From NCBI GenBank assembly GCA_041751955.1, contig JBGSIB010000011.1:33133-97132 (forward strand): a DNA stretch of 64,000 nt, read 5' to 3'. Origin of the DNA: UBA2040 sp041751955. Lineage in GTDB: Bacteria; Bacteroidota; Bacteroidia; Flavobacteriales_D; Crocinitomicaceae. Each line of letters starts with the position of its first letter. Positions within the stretch are counted from its first letter, which is position 1. Both the position numbers and the translations under genes were made by a program. The notes under the pieces were generated by a model. The model did not search any database, was not told the origin of the DNA, and saw nothing but the letters and a program-made list of their open reading frames with translations. Shown one piece after another: positions 7,999 through 15,264 of this stretch.

Positions 7999-9448
7999 TT
8001 TTGTCTTCGCTTTTTGGGTCTTTTTGAACGTGTTATTGCTCATTTACATTTGCGAGGAGCTGATATTGGTTTTTGCAGCATTGCGTTATAAAAAACCAAA
8101 GTCAAATCTCAATTTGGACAATCTGCCAGCTGTTACACTTCAATTGCCGCTTTACAATGAACCGTACGTGATTGAACGTTTGCTCGATGCTTGCATGAAA
8201 TTGGATTATCCGGATTCTCTATTTCAAATTCAAATTTTAGATGATTCCAATGATAAAACAACCGCACTTATTGAGAATTATCTCGCTCAGAAGTGCACAC
8301 GTAAAATAGAAGTTCAGCACATTCGTCGGGAAAACCGTAAAGGATACAAGGCCGGGGCTTTGGATTATGGCATGTCGGATGCAAAAGGAGAATTCATTGT
8401 GATTTTTGATGCAGATTTCATTCCGCAATCCGACTTTTTATTAAAAACCATTCCTCATTTTTCCCATGAAAAAGTTGGTGTGGTTCAAACGAAATGGGGA
8501 CATACAAATGAAACTTATTCGCTTTTAACCAGAGCGCAAGCGATTATGCTCAATACGCATTTTAGTGTCGAACAAATGGGCCGATCTTTCAAAAAAGCGT
8601 ACATCAATTTTAATGGAACTGCCGGCGTATGGCGCAAATCGTGTATTCTGGATGCGGGCGGTTGGGCTGCGGATACTTTGACAGAAGATTTGGATTTAAG
8701 CTACAGAGCTCAAATCAGAAATTGGGAATTTGTCTATTTGAATGATGTGGAAACGCCCGCTGAATTGCCTATTACTTTTGAAGCGTATAAAACGCAACAA
8801 TTTCGCTGGTCGAAAGGTGCGGCTGAATGTGTAAAGAAAAATTGGAATTTGCTTTGGACAGCTCAAATTCCTTTAAAAAACAAAATTTTTGGATCTTTCC
8901 ATTTATTGAATTCATCCATTTATTTTTTGGTCTTTCTATTACTTTTGACAAGTCCTTTAATCTATTACTTTGCAGCGCTGGATAAAATTCGTTTCCCTTT
9001 TCACGAGCAATTAGGCATAATTGGGCTTATTGTTTCTTCCCTGCTTGTGCTGGTTTTTGCCTTCGGTCAGTTCATGGGTAGAAAAGTTACTTTGGCTCAA
9101 ATTTTATGGTTTTTTCCCTCTTTGTTCATTTATTTCTCGATGACTGCTGGAATTTCAATATACATGGCAAAAGGGGTTTTTGAAGGATACAGAGGTAAGA
9201 AAACTGCTTTTTTGCGCACCCCAAAGTTGGGAACGAATCGTCAGTACGCAATTGAAAAACCACAAGGTAATTCGCTGTTTAGTCTGACAACATTTCTAGA
9301 GTTTGCTTTCCTTTTGTATGGCCTATTTTATTTGTTTCAAGGTATAAGTAAAGGAAAAGCAGAAATCGTAATTTATGGAGCCATTTTAGCGATTGGATTT
9401 TCGCTCTCCTTATTCTTTCCGAAAATTTCGTGGAAATGGAAAAAGTGA
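7991..9448 (+). CDS. Processive-type family 2 glycosyltransferase (cellulose-synthase-like), membrane-bound
   Basis: An N-terminal helix (about 4-25), a cytoplasmic GT-A domain and three to four C-terminal helices. All GT2 processive motifs are present: LDDS (Asp84/85), FDADF (Asp140/Asp142), TEDLDL (Glu232-Asp233) and QQFRW (Gln269-Trp273). Family members transfer hexose from a nucleotide sugar to a growing glucan or to a lipid such as ceramide or diacylglycerol. There is no PilZ domain and no BcsB partner, so cellulose is unlikely. The ATG at 7991 overlaps the RND gene stop by 8 bp. Confidence 0.88.
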   Translation: MIDFVFAFWVFLNVLLLIYICEELILVFAALRYKKPKSNLNLDNLPAVTLQLPLYNEPYVIERLLDACMKLDYPDSLFQIQILDDSNDKTTALIENYLAQKCTRKIEVQHIRRENRKGYKAGALDYGMSDAKGEFIVIFDADFIPQSDFLLKTIPHFSHEKVGVVQTKWGHTNETYSLLTRAQAIMLNTHFSVEQMGRSFKKAYINFNGTAGVWRKSCILDAGGWAADTLTEDLDLSYRAQIRNWEFVYLNDVETPAELPITFEAYKTQQFRWSKGAAECVKKNWNLLWTAQIPLKNKIFGSFHLLNSSIYFLVFLLLLTSPLIYYFAALDKIRFPFHEQLGIIGLIVSSLLVLVFAFGQFMGRKVTLAQILWFFPSLFIYFSMTAGISIYMAKGVFEGYRGKKTAFLRTPKLGTNRQYAIEKPQGNSLFSLTTFLEFAFLLYGLFYLFQGISKGKAEIVIYGAILAIGFSLSLFFPKISWKWKK

Positions 9449-10803
9449 AGAATTCCGCGCCGTATTTATTTTTCGCTATTTCTTTGCTGGGATATTTTGG
9501 TTTTTCCTATTATTTCAAAAGGTCTTACCAGTTGGAGCTTTTGGGCACTTATTTTGTTTTGTTTTTATCAGCGTGGTTCCTTTTTCGACTTTCCATTCAA
9601 CAATCCAAAAGTTGGGTCTTTTTGTTCGTTTGTGGTTTGCTTTTTCGACTTTTATTTTTGTTTCCTCAACCGCATTTATCCGACGATTATTTCCGATTTA
9701 CTTGGGATGGGGAATTGAGCAAGGACGGAATTTCACCTTTTACTTTTCAACCTCGATTGTACGAGCAAAACTTGCGAGATAGACCAGAATTGATGCCCAA
9801 GTACAAATCTTTATTGGAAGCGCATTCCGAAGATTTTCCTGAAGGGATGAATTCCAAACAGTATTTCTCCATTTATCCAACGTGGAATCAGGCCTTATTT
9901 TATCTTTCTACATGGACGAATTCTCCGAATAAAGGCAATTTGGTCTTCATGCGAATTTTAATCATTCTTGCGGAAATTGTTACCTTTTTCATTCTGAGAC
10001 GGTTGTTGCAAGCACACAATCAATCCCAAAAATGGGTGTTTTATTATTGGTTAAATCCATTGATTATTATTGAGTTGGCGGGTAATTTACATTTTGATGT
10101 TTTTGCCATAAGTTTTGTATTGATGGCTTTTTGGTTCGTTTTGAATCGGAGAATTTTACCAGCGGCGGCCTCCGTAAGTTTAGCGATTGTCAGTAAGTTG
10201 AATCCCATAATTTTCCTCGGTGCGGTATTCTCTGAATTAAAATGGAGCAAGTTTTTGAAACTAGTTTTCTCTACGCTCATTTTAACTTTCGGACTGTTTC
10301 TAGTGCTATTTTCAAAAGATACTTTCCTCAATTTCATGAAAAGTTTCGGATTGTATTTCGCGTGGTTTGAGTTCAATACAGGAGTTTATTCTATCCTGCG
10401 AGATTTTGTTAAGATGATCAGTGGTGTGGATATTTCATCGTATTTGAGTCTTTATTTTCCATTCCTCACGATGGGACTTTTTACTTTAATTTGTCTTTTT
10501 AGTCCGAAAACATCGAGTATTGAGAAGTTGCTCTTGTTGTATTTCGTTTACTTTTCGTTTTCACCTATTGTTCATCCTTGGTACATTACCATTATTTTGC
10601 CTTTGGGAATCTTGAGCGGTAAATTGTACCCAATTTTATGGACATTTCTTATCTTTTTCACCTATTCCGCTTATTCAGAAAAACCATTTATGTCTGTTCA
10701 ATGGCTCGTCTATTTGGAGTATGCACTGCTTTATTTGTGCTACTTTTTGGAAACCAAAACCCATTATTTGGATGCGGTGAAGAGAAGAGTTTTTATTGCT
10801 TGA
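9430..10803 (+). CDS. GT-C fold polyprenyl-linked glycosyltransferase (mannosyltransferase-like)
   Basis: A polytopic membrane protein with about ten hydrophobic helices. The first outside loop carries a double-Asp motif (SDDYFRFTWDGE, Asp85/86), the catalytic signature of GT-C enzymes that use polyprenyl-phosphate sugars. Its closest recognisable type is the flavobacterial mannosyltransferase/GT87-like group. It starts inside the GT2 gene (19-bp overlap; ATG at 9430 or 9436) and is the last gene of the operon. Its end overlaps the convergent T9SS gene by 11 bp. Together with GT2 this suggests assembly of a glycan on a lipid carrier. Confidence 0.75.
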   Translation: MEMEKVKNSAPYLFFAISLLGYFGFSYYFKRSYQLELLGTYFVLFLSAWFLFRLSIQQSKSWVFLFVCGLLFRLLFLFPQPHLSDDYFRFTWDGELSKDGISPFTFQPRLYEQNLRDRPELMPKYKSLLEAHSEDFPEGMNSKQYFSIYPTWNQALFYLSTWTNSPNKGNLVFMRILIILAEIVTFFILRRLLQAHNQSQKWVFYYWLNPLIIIELAGNLHFDVFAISFVLMAFWFVLNRRILPAAASVSLAIVSKLNPIIFLGAVFSELKWSKFLKLVFSTLILTFGLFLVLFSKDTFLNFMKSFGLYFAWFEFNTGVYSILRDFVKMISGVDISSYLSLYFPFLTMGLFTLICLFSPKTSSIEKLLLLYFVYFSFSPIVHPWYITIILPLGILSGKLYPILWTFLIFFTYSAYSEKPFMSVQWLVYLEYALLYLCYFLETKTHYLDAVKRRVFIA

Positions 10804-11785
10804 TTATTCTTTCAGTGGACAATGAACCGTCCTTCAATTCGATTTGAACGAGATAAGTTCCGGATTGTAAAAAATTCAAATCCAAGTTGTTGTCTATTGA
10901 ATTTAAAACGATTTTTCCTGATAAATCTTTGACCTGTATGTTTTTCACCTCCGCTAGATTTATTTCAATCTTTGTAAAGCCATTCGTTGGATTTGGAAAA
11001 ATCGAAAATTTAGATTTCGTCTTTTCTGAAACTGAATTTACACCGTATTGATACAAAACTGCTACGGCATCCAAATCAAAACCACCAGCCTCAAAATCAG
11101 TAGGGTAGGGGTCGTTGATGTAGTTTCCATTTTGATCTTGCGTTCCATAATTTGGGTTAATACTCCCAACCACATCGATTACTTTAACATGTGTTATCGC
11201 GTTGATATCCAATCCGTTTATTCCTGATAATTCTACTAAATCAAATGGGGTTCCGTATCCCGAACGATATTTCCCTGCTAGATTATTGATCTTTGTCGCT
11301 TCGCCTACCTCTTCAAATGGACCGATCTGAACAGAACTTTGCATATTGGACGTCGCTGGAAAACGGAAATAATTTATACCATCGCTGCTTACTTCTACAA
11401 AAGCAAGTTCCAAGAAATTGTCGTTGAATGCATTTTCAAACACAGCAAAATCAGGACCTGAACCATTAAAAATCGGATGTTCGAAAGTAAGTATGGCAAC
11501 ACCGCTGTCGCCAAGCGTCACTGTTCCTATTTCATCTGCCGCGCCAATTGCATTGGATTCCATACCAGATGAAACGACTCCGAGTGAGGGATTCGCTATG
11601 TTTAAATATCCTCTTTCCACCGCGCAATTTGTCGCCCAAGCGATAATGGTTGAGCTGTCTTTTGCAATTCCGTTTGAAGTGAAATGACCGATTGGGCCAG
11701 CAAATTGCCCAAACAATATTTGAGGAATCCACGCGATTAAAAAGCAGGTGAATAAAAATTTGATTTTCAATAACTGTGCAATCAT
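10793..11785 (-). CDS. Cobalamin-riboswitch-controlled T9SS cell-surface protein
   Basis: From ATG 11785 a signal peptide (about 1-24, ending LFG) precedes a beta-rich domain of about 230 residues with DFAVFENAF, VEVSSDGINYFRFP and GFDLDAVAVL. A C-terminal type A T9SS sorting domain follows (FSIFPNPTNGFTKIEI to TERIIKQ), which directs export through the T9SS and attachment to the cell surface. The N-terminal domain matches my recollection of surface proteins repeatedly found behind B12 riboswitches in Bacteroidota. A cobalamin-binding or capture role is inferred from the riboswitch, not shown by the protein. An upstream frame to 11863 runs into the riboswitch and is not used. Confidence 0.85.
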   Translation of the reverse strand: MIAQLLKIKFLFTCFLIAWIPQILFGQFAGPIGHFTSNGIAKDSSTIIAWATNCAVERGYLNIANPSLGVVSSGMESNAIGAADEIGTVTLGDSGVAILTFEHPIFNGSGPDFAVFENAFNDNFLELAFVEVSSDGINYFRFPATSNMQSSVQIGPFEEVGEATKINNLAGKYRSGYGTPFDLVELSGINGLDINAITHVKVIDVVGSINPNYGTQDQNGNYINDPYPTDFEAGGFDLDAVAVLYQYGVNSVSEKTKSKFSIFPNPTNGFTKIEINLAEVKNIQVKDLSGKIVLNSIDNNLDLNFLQSGTYLVQIELKDGSLSTERIIKQ

Positions 11786-11835
11786 ATTTTGTTTACTATT
11801 TCGCCAAAACGCACAGAAGATTTCACTTTGAAAGT

Positions 11836-11970
11836 CTGTTTGTCTTTGATGCGAAGACAACAAACCAAAAGATTTTTAAGGTAATCTGACTTATCGACGA
11901 ATCGAATTACAGTTGCGCAACAGCCCGCGAATCTCACACGGTTCCCCTTTCAAAATCATTGGAAGTCGCA
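11836..11970 (-). promoter_or_regulatory. Cobalamin (AdoCbl) riboswitch
   Basis: Read on the minus strand, the leader contains the conserved core in order: AAAGGGGAACCGTGTGAGAT (11952-11933), then the GGCTG segment, GCGCAACTGTAA, and the 3' box AAGTCAGATTACCT. These match the B12-box core of cobalamin riboswitches (GGGAA, GTGTGA, GCAACTGTAA, AGTCAGA). A bulged hairpin (GTTTG..GTCTT with AAGACAAAC, 11838-11865) follows as the likely expression platform; no T-run follows it, so control of translation is more likely than termination. The TAnnTTTG promoter lies just upstream. Confidence 0.93.
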
Positions 11971-11978
11971 CAAAGATA
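11971..11978 (-). promoter_or_regulatory. Bacteroidota -7 box for the riboswitch transcript
   Basis: TATCTTTG on the minus strand is an exact TAnnTTTG match. A start site about 7 nt downstream would put the riboswitch core at the very 5' end of the RNA, which is the expected arrangement. No clear -33 TTTG is visible. Confidence 0.7.
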
Positions 11979-12037
11979 GGGAAAAATGAATTGTGTAGAA
12001 ATTCAACCGATTTTAAGAAAAGACTAATTTTATATTC

Positions 12038-12544
12038 ATGAATGAAAGCTTCGAAAGTTTGTGCAAAAAAGTGAAAAATCTGCCTTATGGTCGAAATGCT
12101 AATCGGCATGACTTTTTACTGGTCGTAAGCGAAGGACAAGGAACATGTAGTTCAAAACATGCTTTCCTAAAACTAGAAGCGGATAGGATTGGAGTCCCGC
12201 ATGTTGAGTTGATTTTGGGGATGTATAGAATGCATAATGTGAATACGCCGAAAATTGGTCATGAATTGATTGATAAAAGTTTGGTTTACCTACCTGAAGC
12301 GCATTGTTACGTGAGAATTGATGGAATTCCTCACGATTTCACCAGCGCAAATGCTGATCTTTCGAAACTAGAAAACGATATCATTGAAGAAATTGTGATC
12401 ATGCCTGAACAAGTCGTTGAATTCAAAATTGAATATCATAAAAACTTCCTGCGTGAATGGGTAGAAAAAGAAAAAATCGCCTACACCTTCGAGGAAATAT
12501 GGCAAATTCGAGAGCAATGCATTACTCATTTAGCAAATTATTGA
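12038..12544 (+). CDS. Transglutaminase-like small protein
   Basis: A soluble 168-residue protein without a signal peptide. It shows a plausible Cys-His-Asp triad in transglutaminase order: GQGTCSSKHAFL (Cys within the first 55 residues), EAHCYVRIDG (His about 89) and PHDFT (Asp about 100). The spacing is compact compared with full transglutaminase domains, so this would be a minimal member. The substrate is unknown. It is divergent from the riboswitch-controlled gene and stands alone. The family call rests on motif reading only. Confidence 0.55.
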   Translation: MNESFESLCKKVKNLPYGRNANRHDFLLVVSEGQGTCSSKHAFLKLEADRIGVPHVELILGMYRMHNVNTPKIGHELIDKSLVYLPEAHCYVRIDGIPHDFTSANADLSKLENDIIEEIVIMPEQVVEFKIEYHKNFLREWVEKEKIAYTFEEIWQIREQCITHLANY

Positions 12545-12647
12545 CTTCAATGTTTCCCTTTCCTTAAAGCTCGATCCGAATAAGCAAAAAAGCGTTAAGA
12601 TTCCAAGAGTTTTTTTTTATTCCTTCAACAACTACGCTAGTATATAC

Positions 12648-12655
12648 TATTTTTG
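12648..12655 (+). promoter_or_regulatory. Bacteroidota -7 box upstream of the DsbD-alpha/DsbD pair
   Basis: TATTTTTG matches TAnnTTTG and ends only five bases before the ATG at 12661. If used, the transcript would start at or within a few bases of the start codon, i.e. an essentially leaderless mRNA. Confidence 0.5.
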
Positions 12656-12660
12656 TCATT

Positions 12661-13092
12661 ATGAAATTCATCGGTACATTTTTCTTACTCACTCTCAGCC
12701 TAATTTCCTTTGGTCAGGATGAAATTACTTGGTCGGGAAGTTTTGATATTGAAAAAAACAAAGCGCTGATTACGGCTGAATTAAAGGACGGATGGCACGT
12801 TTATAGCATGTTTGTCGATGAAATGTCTGGGCCGGTTTCTACCAAGTTTGAATTCCTTGAAAATCCAAGCGTAGAAGTCCGAAGTGAAATTGTAGAACCT
12901 GAACCGATAGTCTCGTATGATCAAAATTTCGAAGCAGAACTGCAGTATTTCGAGAAAACTGTTACCTTCGAGCAAGAACTCATGATCAAAGCGCCCACCG
13001 AATTAAAATACATTGTTACGTTTATGATTTGTAATGATGTAATGTGTTATCCTCCTGTGGATGAGGTGGTGCAAATATCTATTTTGAAGTAA
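12661..13092 (+). CDS. Stand-alone DsbD-alpha (N-terminal domain) protein
   Basis: A signal peptide (1-18, ending SFGQ) precedes one DsbD-alpha/DsbC-like immunoglobulin-fold domain: KDGWHVYSMF near 42-51 and the redox pair CNDVMC (Cys124, Cys129). In DsbD this domain receives electrons from the transmembrane part and passes them to periplasmic partners. Here it is a separate protein encoded three bases upstream of a complete DsbD that has its own alpha domain, so the locus holds two versions. It may be a soluble periplasmic electron carrier with a different client range. Confidence 0.82.
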   Translation: MKFIGTFFLLTLSLISFGQDEITWSGSFDIEKNKALITAELKDGWHVYSMFVDEMSGPVSTKFEFLENPSVEVRSEIVEPEPIVSYDQNFEAELQYFEKTVTFEQELMIKAPTELKYIVTFMICNDVMCYPPVDEVVQISILK

Positions 13093-13095
13093 GTT

Positions 13096-15222
13096 ATGGT
13101 GAAAAAACATCTTTTAATACTTTTAGGAACGATAAGTTTGTTGCTAAACTTTACATCTTTATCCTTTGCTCAATTAGAGTTTCCTGAGGATAAAGTCAAA
13201 GCAAAATTTTCTGTTGAACAAAATGGTTGCGAAGCTACGATTGTTGCTACTGTAACTGTGGTTTCGAAGTGGCATATTAATGCAGTGAAAATACCTCAAC
13301 CAACTTTTCTTTTGCCAACAACATTAACTTTAAGTGGGAATAAGAATTATAGTTTGGTGGGTGGAACGATAGAACCTAAACCTCATTTCATGCATGACGA
13401 TGCTTCGGATGAAGATTTGTACTACCATGAAGGCACATTTAAAATCAAACAGAAAATTACGATTAAAAGTAAAACTGATTTTACGATAGAAGGTGTTTTT
13501 CATTTTCAAACGTGTAACGATGTTAGATGTTTGCCTGAATACGACATGACTTTTAAGGTAACGATTAAAGGATGTGCAGAAGAATTAATCGATCCAACAA
13601 AAGAAAATGCCCTGGAAACTGATGCAGCGAAACAAAAAGCCAAAGAGGATAGTTTAGAAGCCTTACAAAATTCGAGTCAAGAAGGAGATAACGATACCTC
13701 GAGAATTCACAACGGGAAAAGTAGTGATTCAGATTCAAATAGTTCTGATGAAACTGGAGGAAGAAAAGTAGATAAAAATACATCTTTACTAAAGATTTTC
13801 ATTTGGTCTTTTTTGAGCGGTTTAGCGGCATTGTTAACGCCTTGTGTATTTCCAATGATTCCAATGACTGTTAGCTTCTTTACCAAACAAAGCAAGACAA
13901 AAGCTCAAGGAGTTAGAAACGCTATAATTTATGGCTTGTCGATAATCGCAATTTATATATTATTGGGCACCGCTGTTACTGCAATTTTTGGCGCAGAGGT
14001 GTTGAATGAAATGTCGACAAATCCAACTTTCAATATTGTATTCTTCTTGATTCTGGTAGTTTTTGCCGTTTCATTTATGGGTGCATTTGAGATCAGAATG
14101 CCGAGTAAATGGGTAAACAAAGCGGATAGCAAAGCCGACAAAGGCGGTTTAATAGGCATTTTCTTTATGGCTTTAGCGCTCGCTTTAGTATCATTTTCAT
14201 GCACAGGTCCTATTGTAGGCACACTGTTAGTGCAAGCTGCAAGCGAGGGGGGAATTGCGCCCTTGTTAGGTATGTTTGGGTTCTCTTTGGCCTTAGCTTT
14301 GCCTTTCGGACTGTTTGCCGCATTTCCAGGCTGGATGAATTCATTACCTAAGTCTGGCGGATGGTTGAATACTGTAAAAGTGGTTCTCGGTTTCTTGGAG
14401 TTAGCGTTGGCCTTTAAATTTCTTTCAAATGCAGATTTGTCTCTTCAGGCTCATCTTCTCGAACGCGAGATATTCCTGGCGATTTGGATTGGTATTTTCT
14501 TAGTATTGGCAATGTATCTTTTCGGATTTATTCGTCTACCTCATGATAGCAAGATTGAATATTTGTCGGTTGGTAGAACCATTTTAGGAATTGTAGTATT
14601 GACGTTTGTGATTTATATTATCCCAGGTATTTTTGGAGCACCTTTGAAATTAATCAGCGCTTTCCCACCGCCAATGAGTTATAGTGAATCCCCATTAGGA
14701 TTTGGTGGAGGTGGCGTCTCTAATTCTAGTGATCAACCGATAATTGATGGTACTCATTTAGGTCCCCAAAATATTATGGTATTTCATGAATATGATAAAG
14801 CTTTGGCTTATGCAAAAGAGGTAGGAAAACCTTTATTTGTTGATTTTACGGGGCATAACTGTGTTAATTGTCGTAAAATGGAACAAAGCGTTTGGGGTGA
14901 ACCAGGTATCATAGACAAACTTCGTAATGATGTTGTTATTGTATCACTTCACGTTGATGAGCGACTTCCTTTACCAGAATCAGAACAAAAAACAGTCGAA
15001 ATGGGTCCTGGAAGAATGAAAGACTTAAAAACTACTGGAGATAAATGGATGTACCTTCAAATAAGTAAATATAAAGTTACTTCACAACCATATTATAGAA
15101 TGCTTGGCCCGAATGGAGAAGATTTGGACAATGGCTCTGCGGACTATGAAAATCATAGTAACGTAGATAAATTCAGATCTTGGCTAGAGAGTGGAATTGA
15201 CTTGTTCAAAAAAGCAGAATAA
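13096..15222 (+). CDS. dsbD: Thiol:disulfide interchange protein DsbD
   Basis: DsbD carries electrons from cytoplasmic thioredoxin to the periplasm for disulfide reduction and cytochrome c maturation. Order of parts: signal peptide (1-25); alpha domain with CNDVRC (Cys140/Cys145); an acidic/Ser-rich linker (about 165-225) that is longer than usual; eight predicted helices (about 230-525) with redox cysteines in TPCVFPMIPMT (Cys250) and SCTGPIVG (Cys369); and a C-terminal thioredoxin-like gamma domain with CVNC (Cys589/Cys592). All key cysteines are present. The ATG at 13096 follows the stop of the stand-alone alpha gene by three bases. A 16-bp palindrome just after the stop (15221-15236) might serve as a weak terminator. 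Confidence 0.93.
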   Translation: MVKKHLLILLGTISLLLNFTSLSFAQLEFPEDKVKAKFSVEQNGCEATIVATVTVVSKWHINAVKIPQPTFLLPTTLTLSGNKNYSLVGGTIEPKPHFMHDDASDEDLYYHEGTFKIKQKITIKSKTDFTIEGVFHFQTCNDVRCLPEYDMTFKVTIKGCAEELIDPTKENALETDAAKQKAKEDSLEALQNSSQEGDNDTSRIHNGKSSDSDSNSSDETGGRKVDKNTSLLKIFIWSFLSGLAALLTPCVFPMIPMTVSFFTKQSKTKAQGVRNAIIYGLSIIAIYILLGTAVTAIFGAEVLNEMSTNPTFNIVFFLILVVFAVSFMGAFEIRMPSKWVNKADSKADKGGLIGIFFMALALALVSFSCTGPIVGTLLVQAASEGGIAPLLGMFGFSLALALPFGLFAAFPGWMNSLPKSGGWLNTVKVVLGFLELALAFKFLSNADLSLQAHLLEREIFLAIWIGIFLVLAMYLFGFIRLPHDSKIEYLSVGRTILGIVVLTFVIYIIPGIFGAPLKLISAFPPPMSYSESPLGFGGGGVSNSSDQPIIDGTHLGPQNIMVFHEYDKALAYAKEVGKPLFVDFTGHNCVNCRKMEQSVWGEPGIIDKLRNDVVIVSLHVDERLPLPESEQKTVEMGPGRMKDLKTTGDKWMYLQISKYKVTSQPYYRMLGPNGEDLDNGSADYENHSNVDKFRSWLESGIDLFKKAE

Positions 15223-15264
15223 CACAAGCTTGTGTTTTAATCCAATCCCGTTAACTTTAAACCC

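Noticed and set aside
9393..9782. Alternative Phe-rich frame over the GT2/GT-C junction
   Set aside because: It is a shadow frame of two well-supported glycosyltransferase genes.
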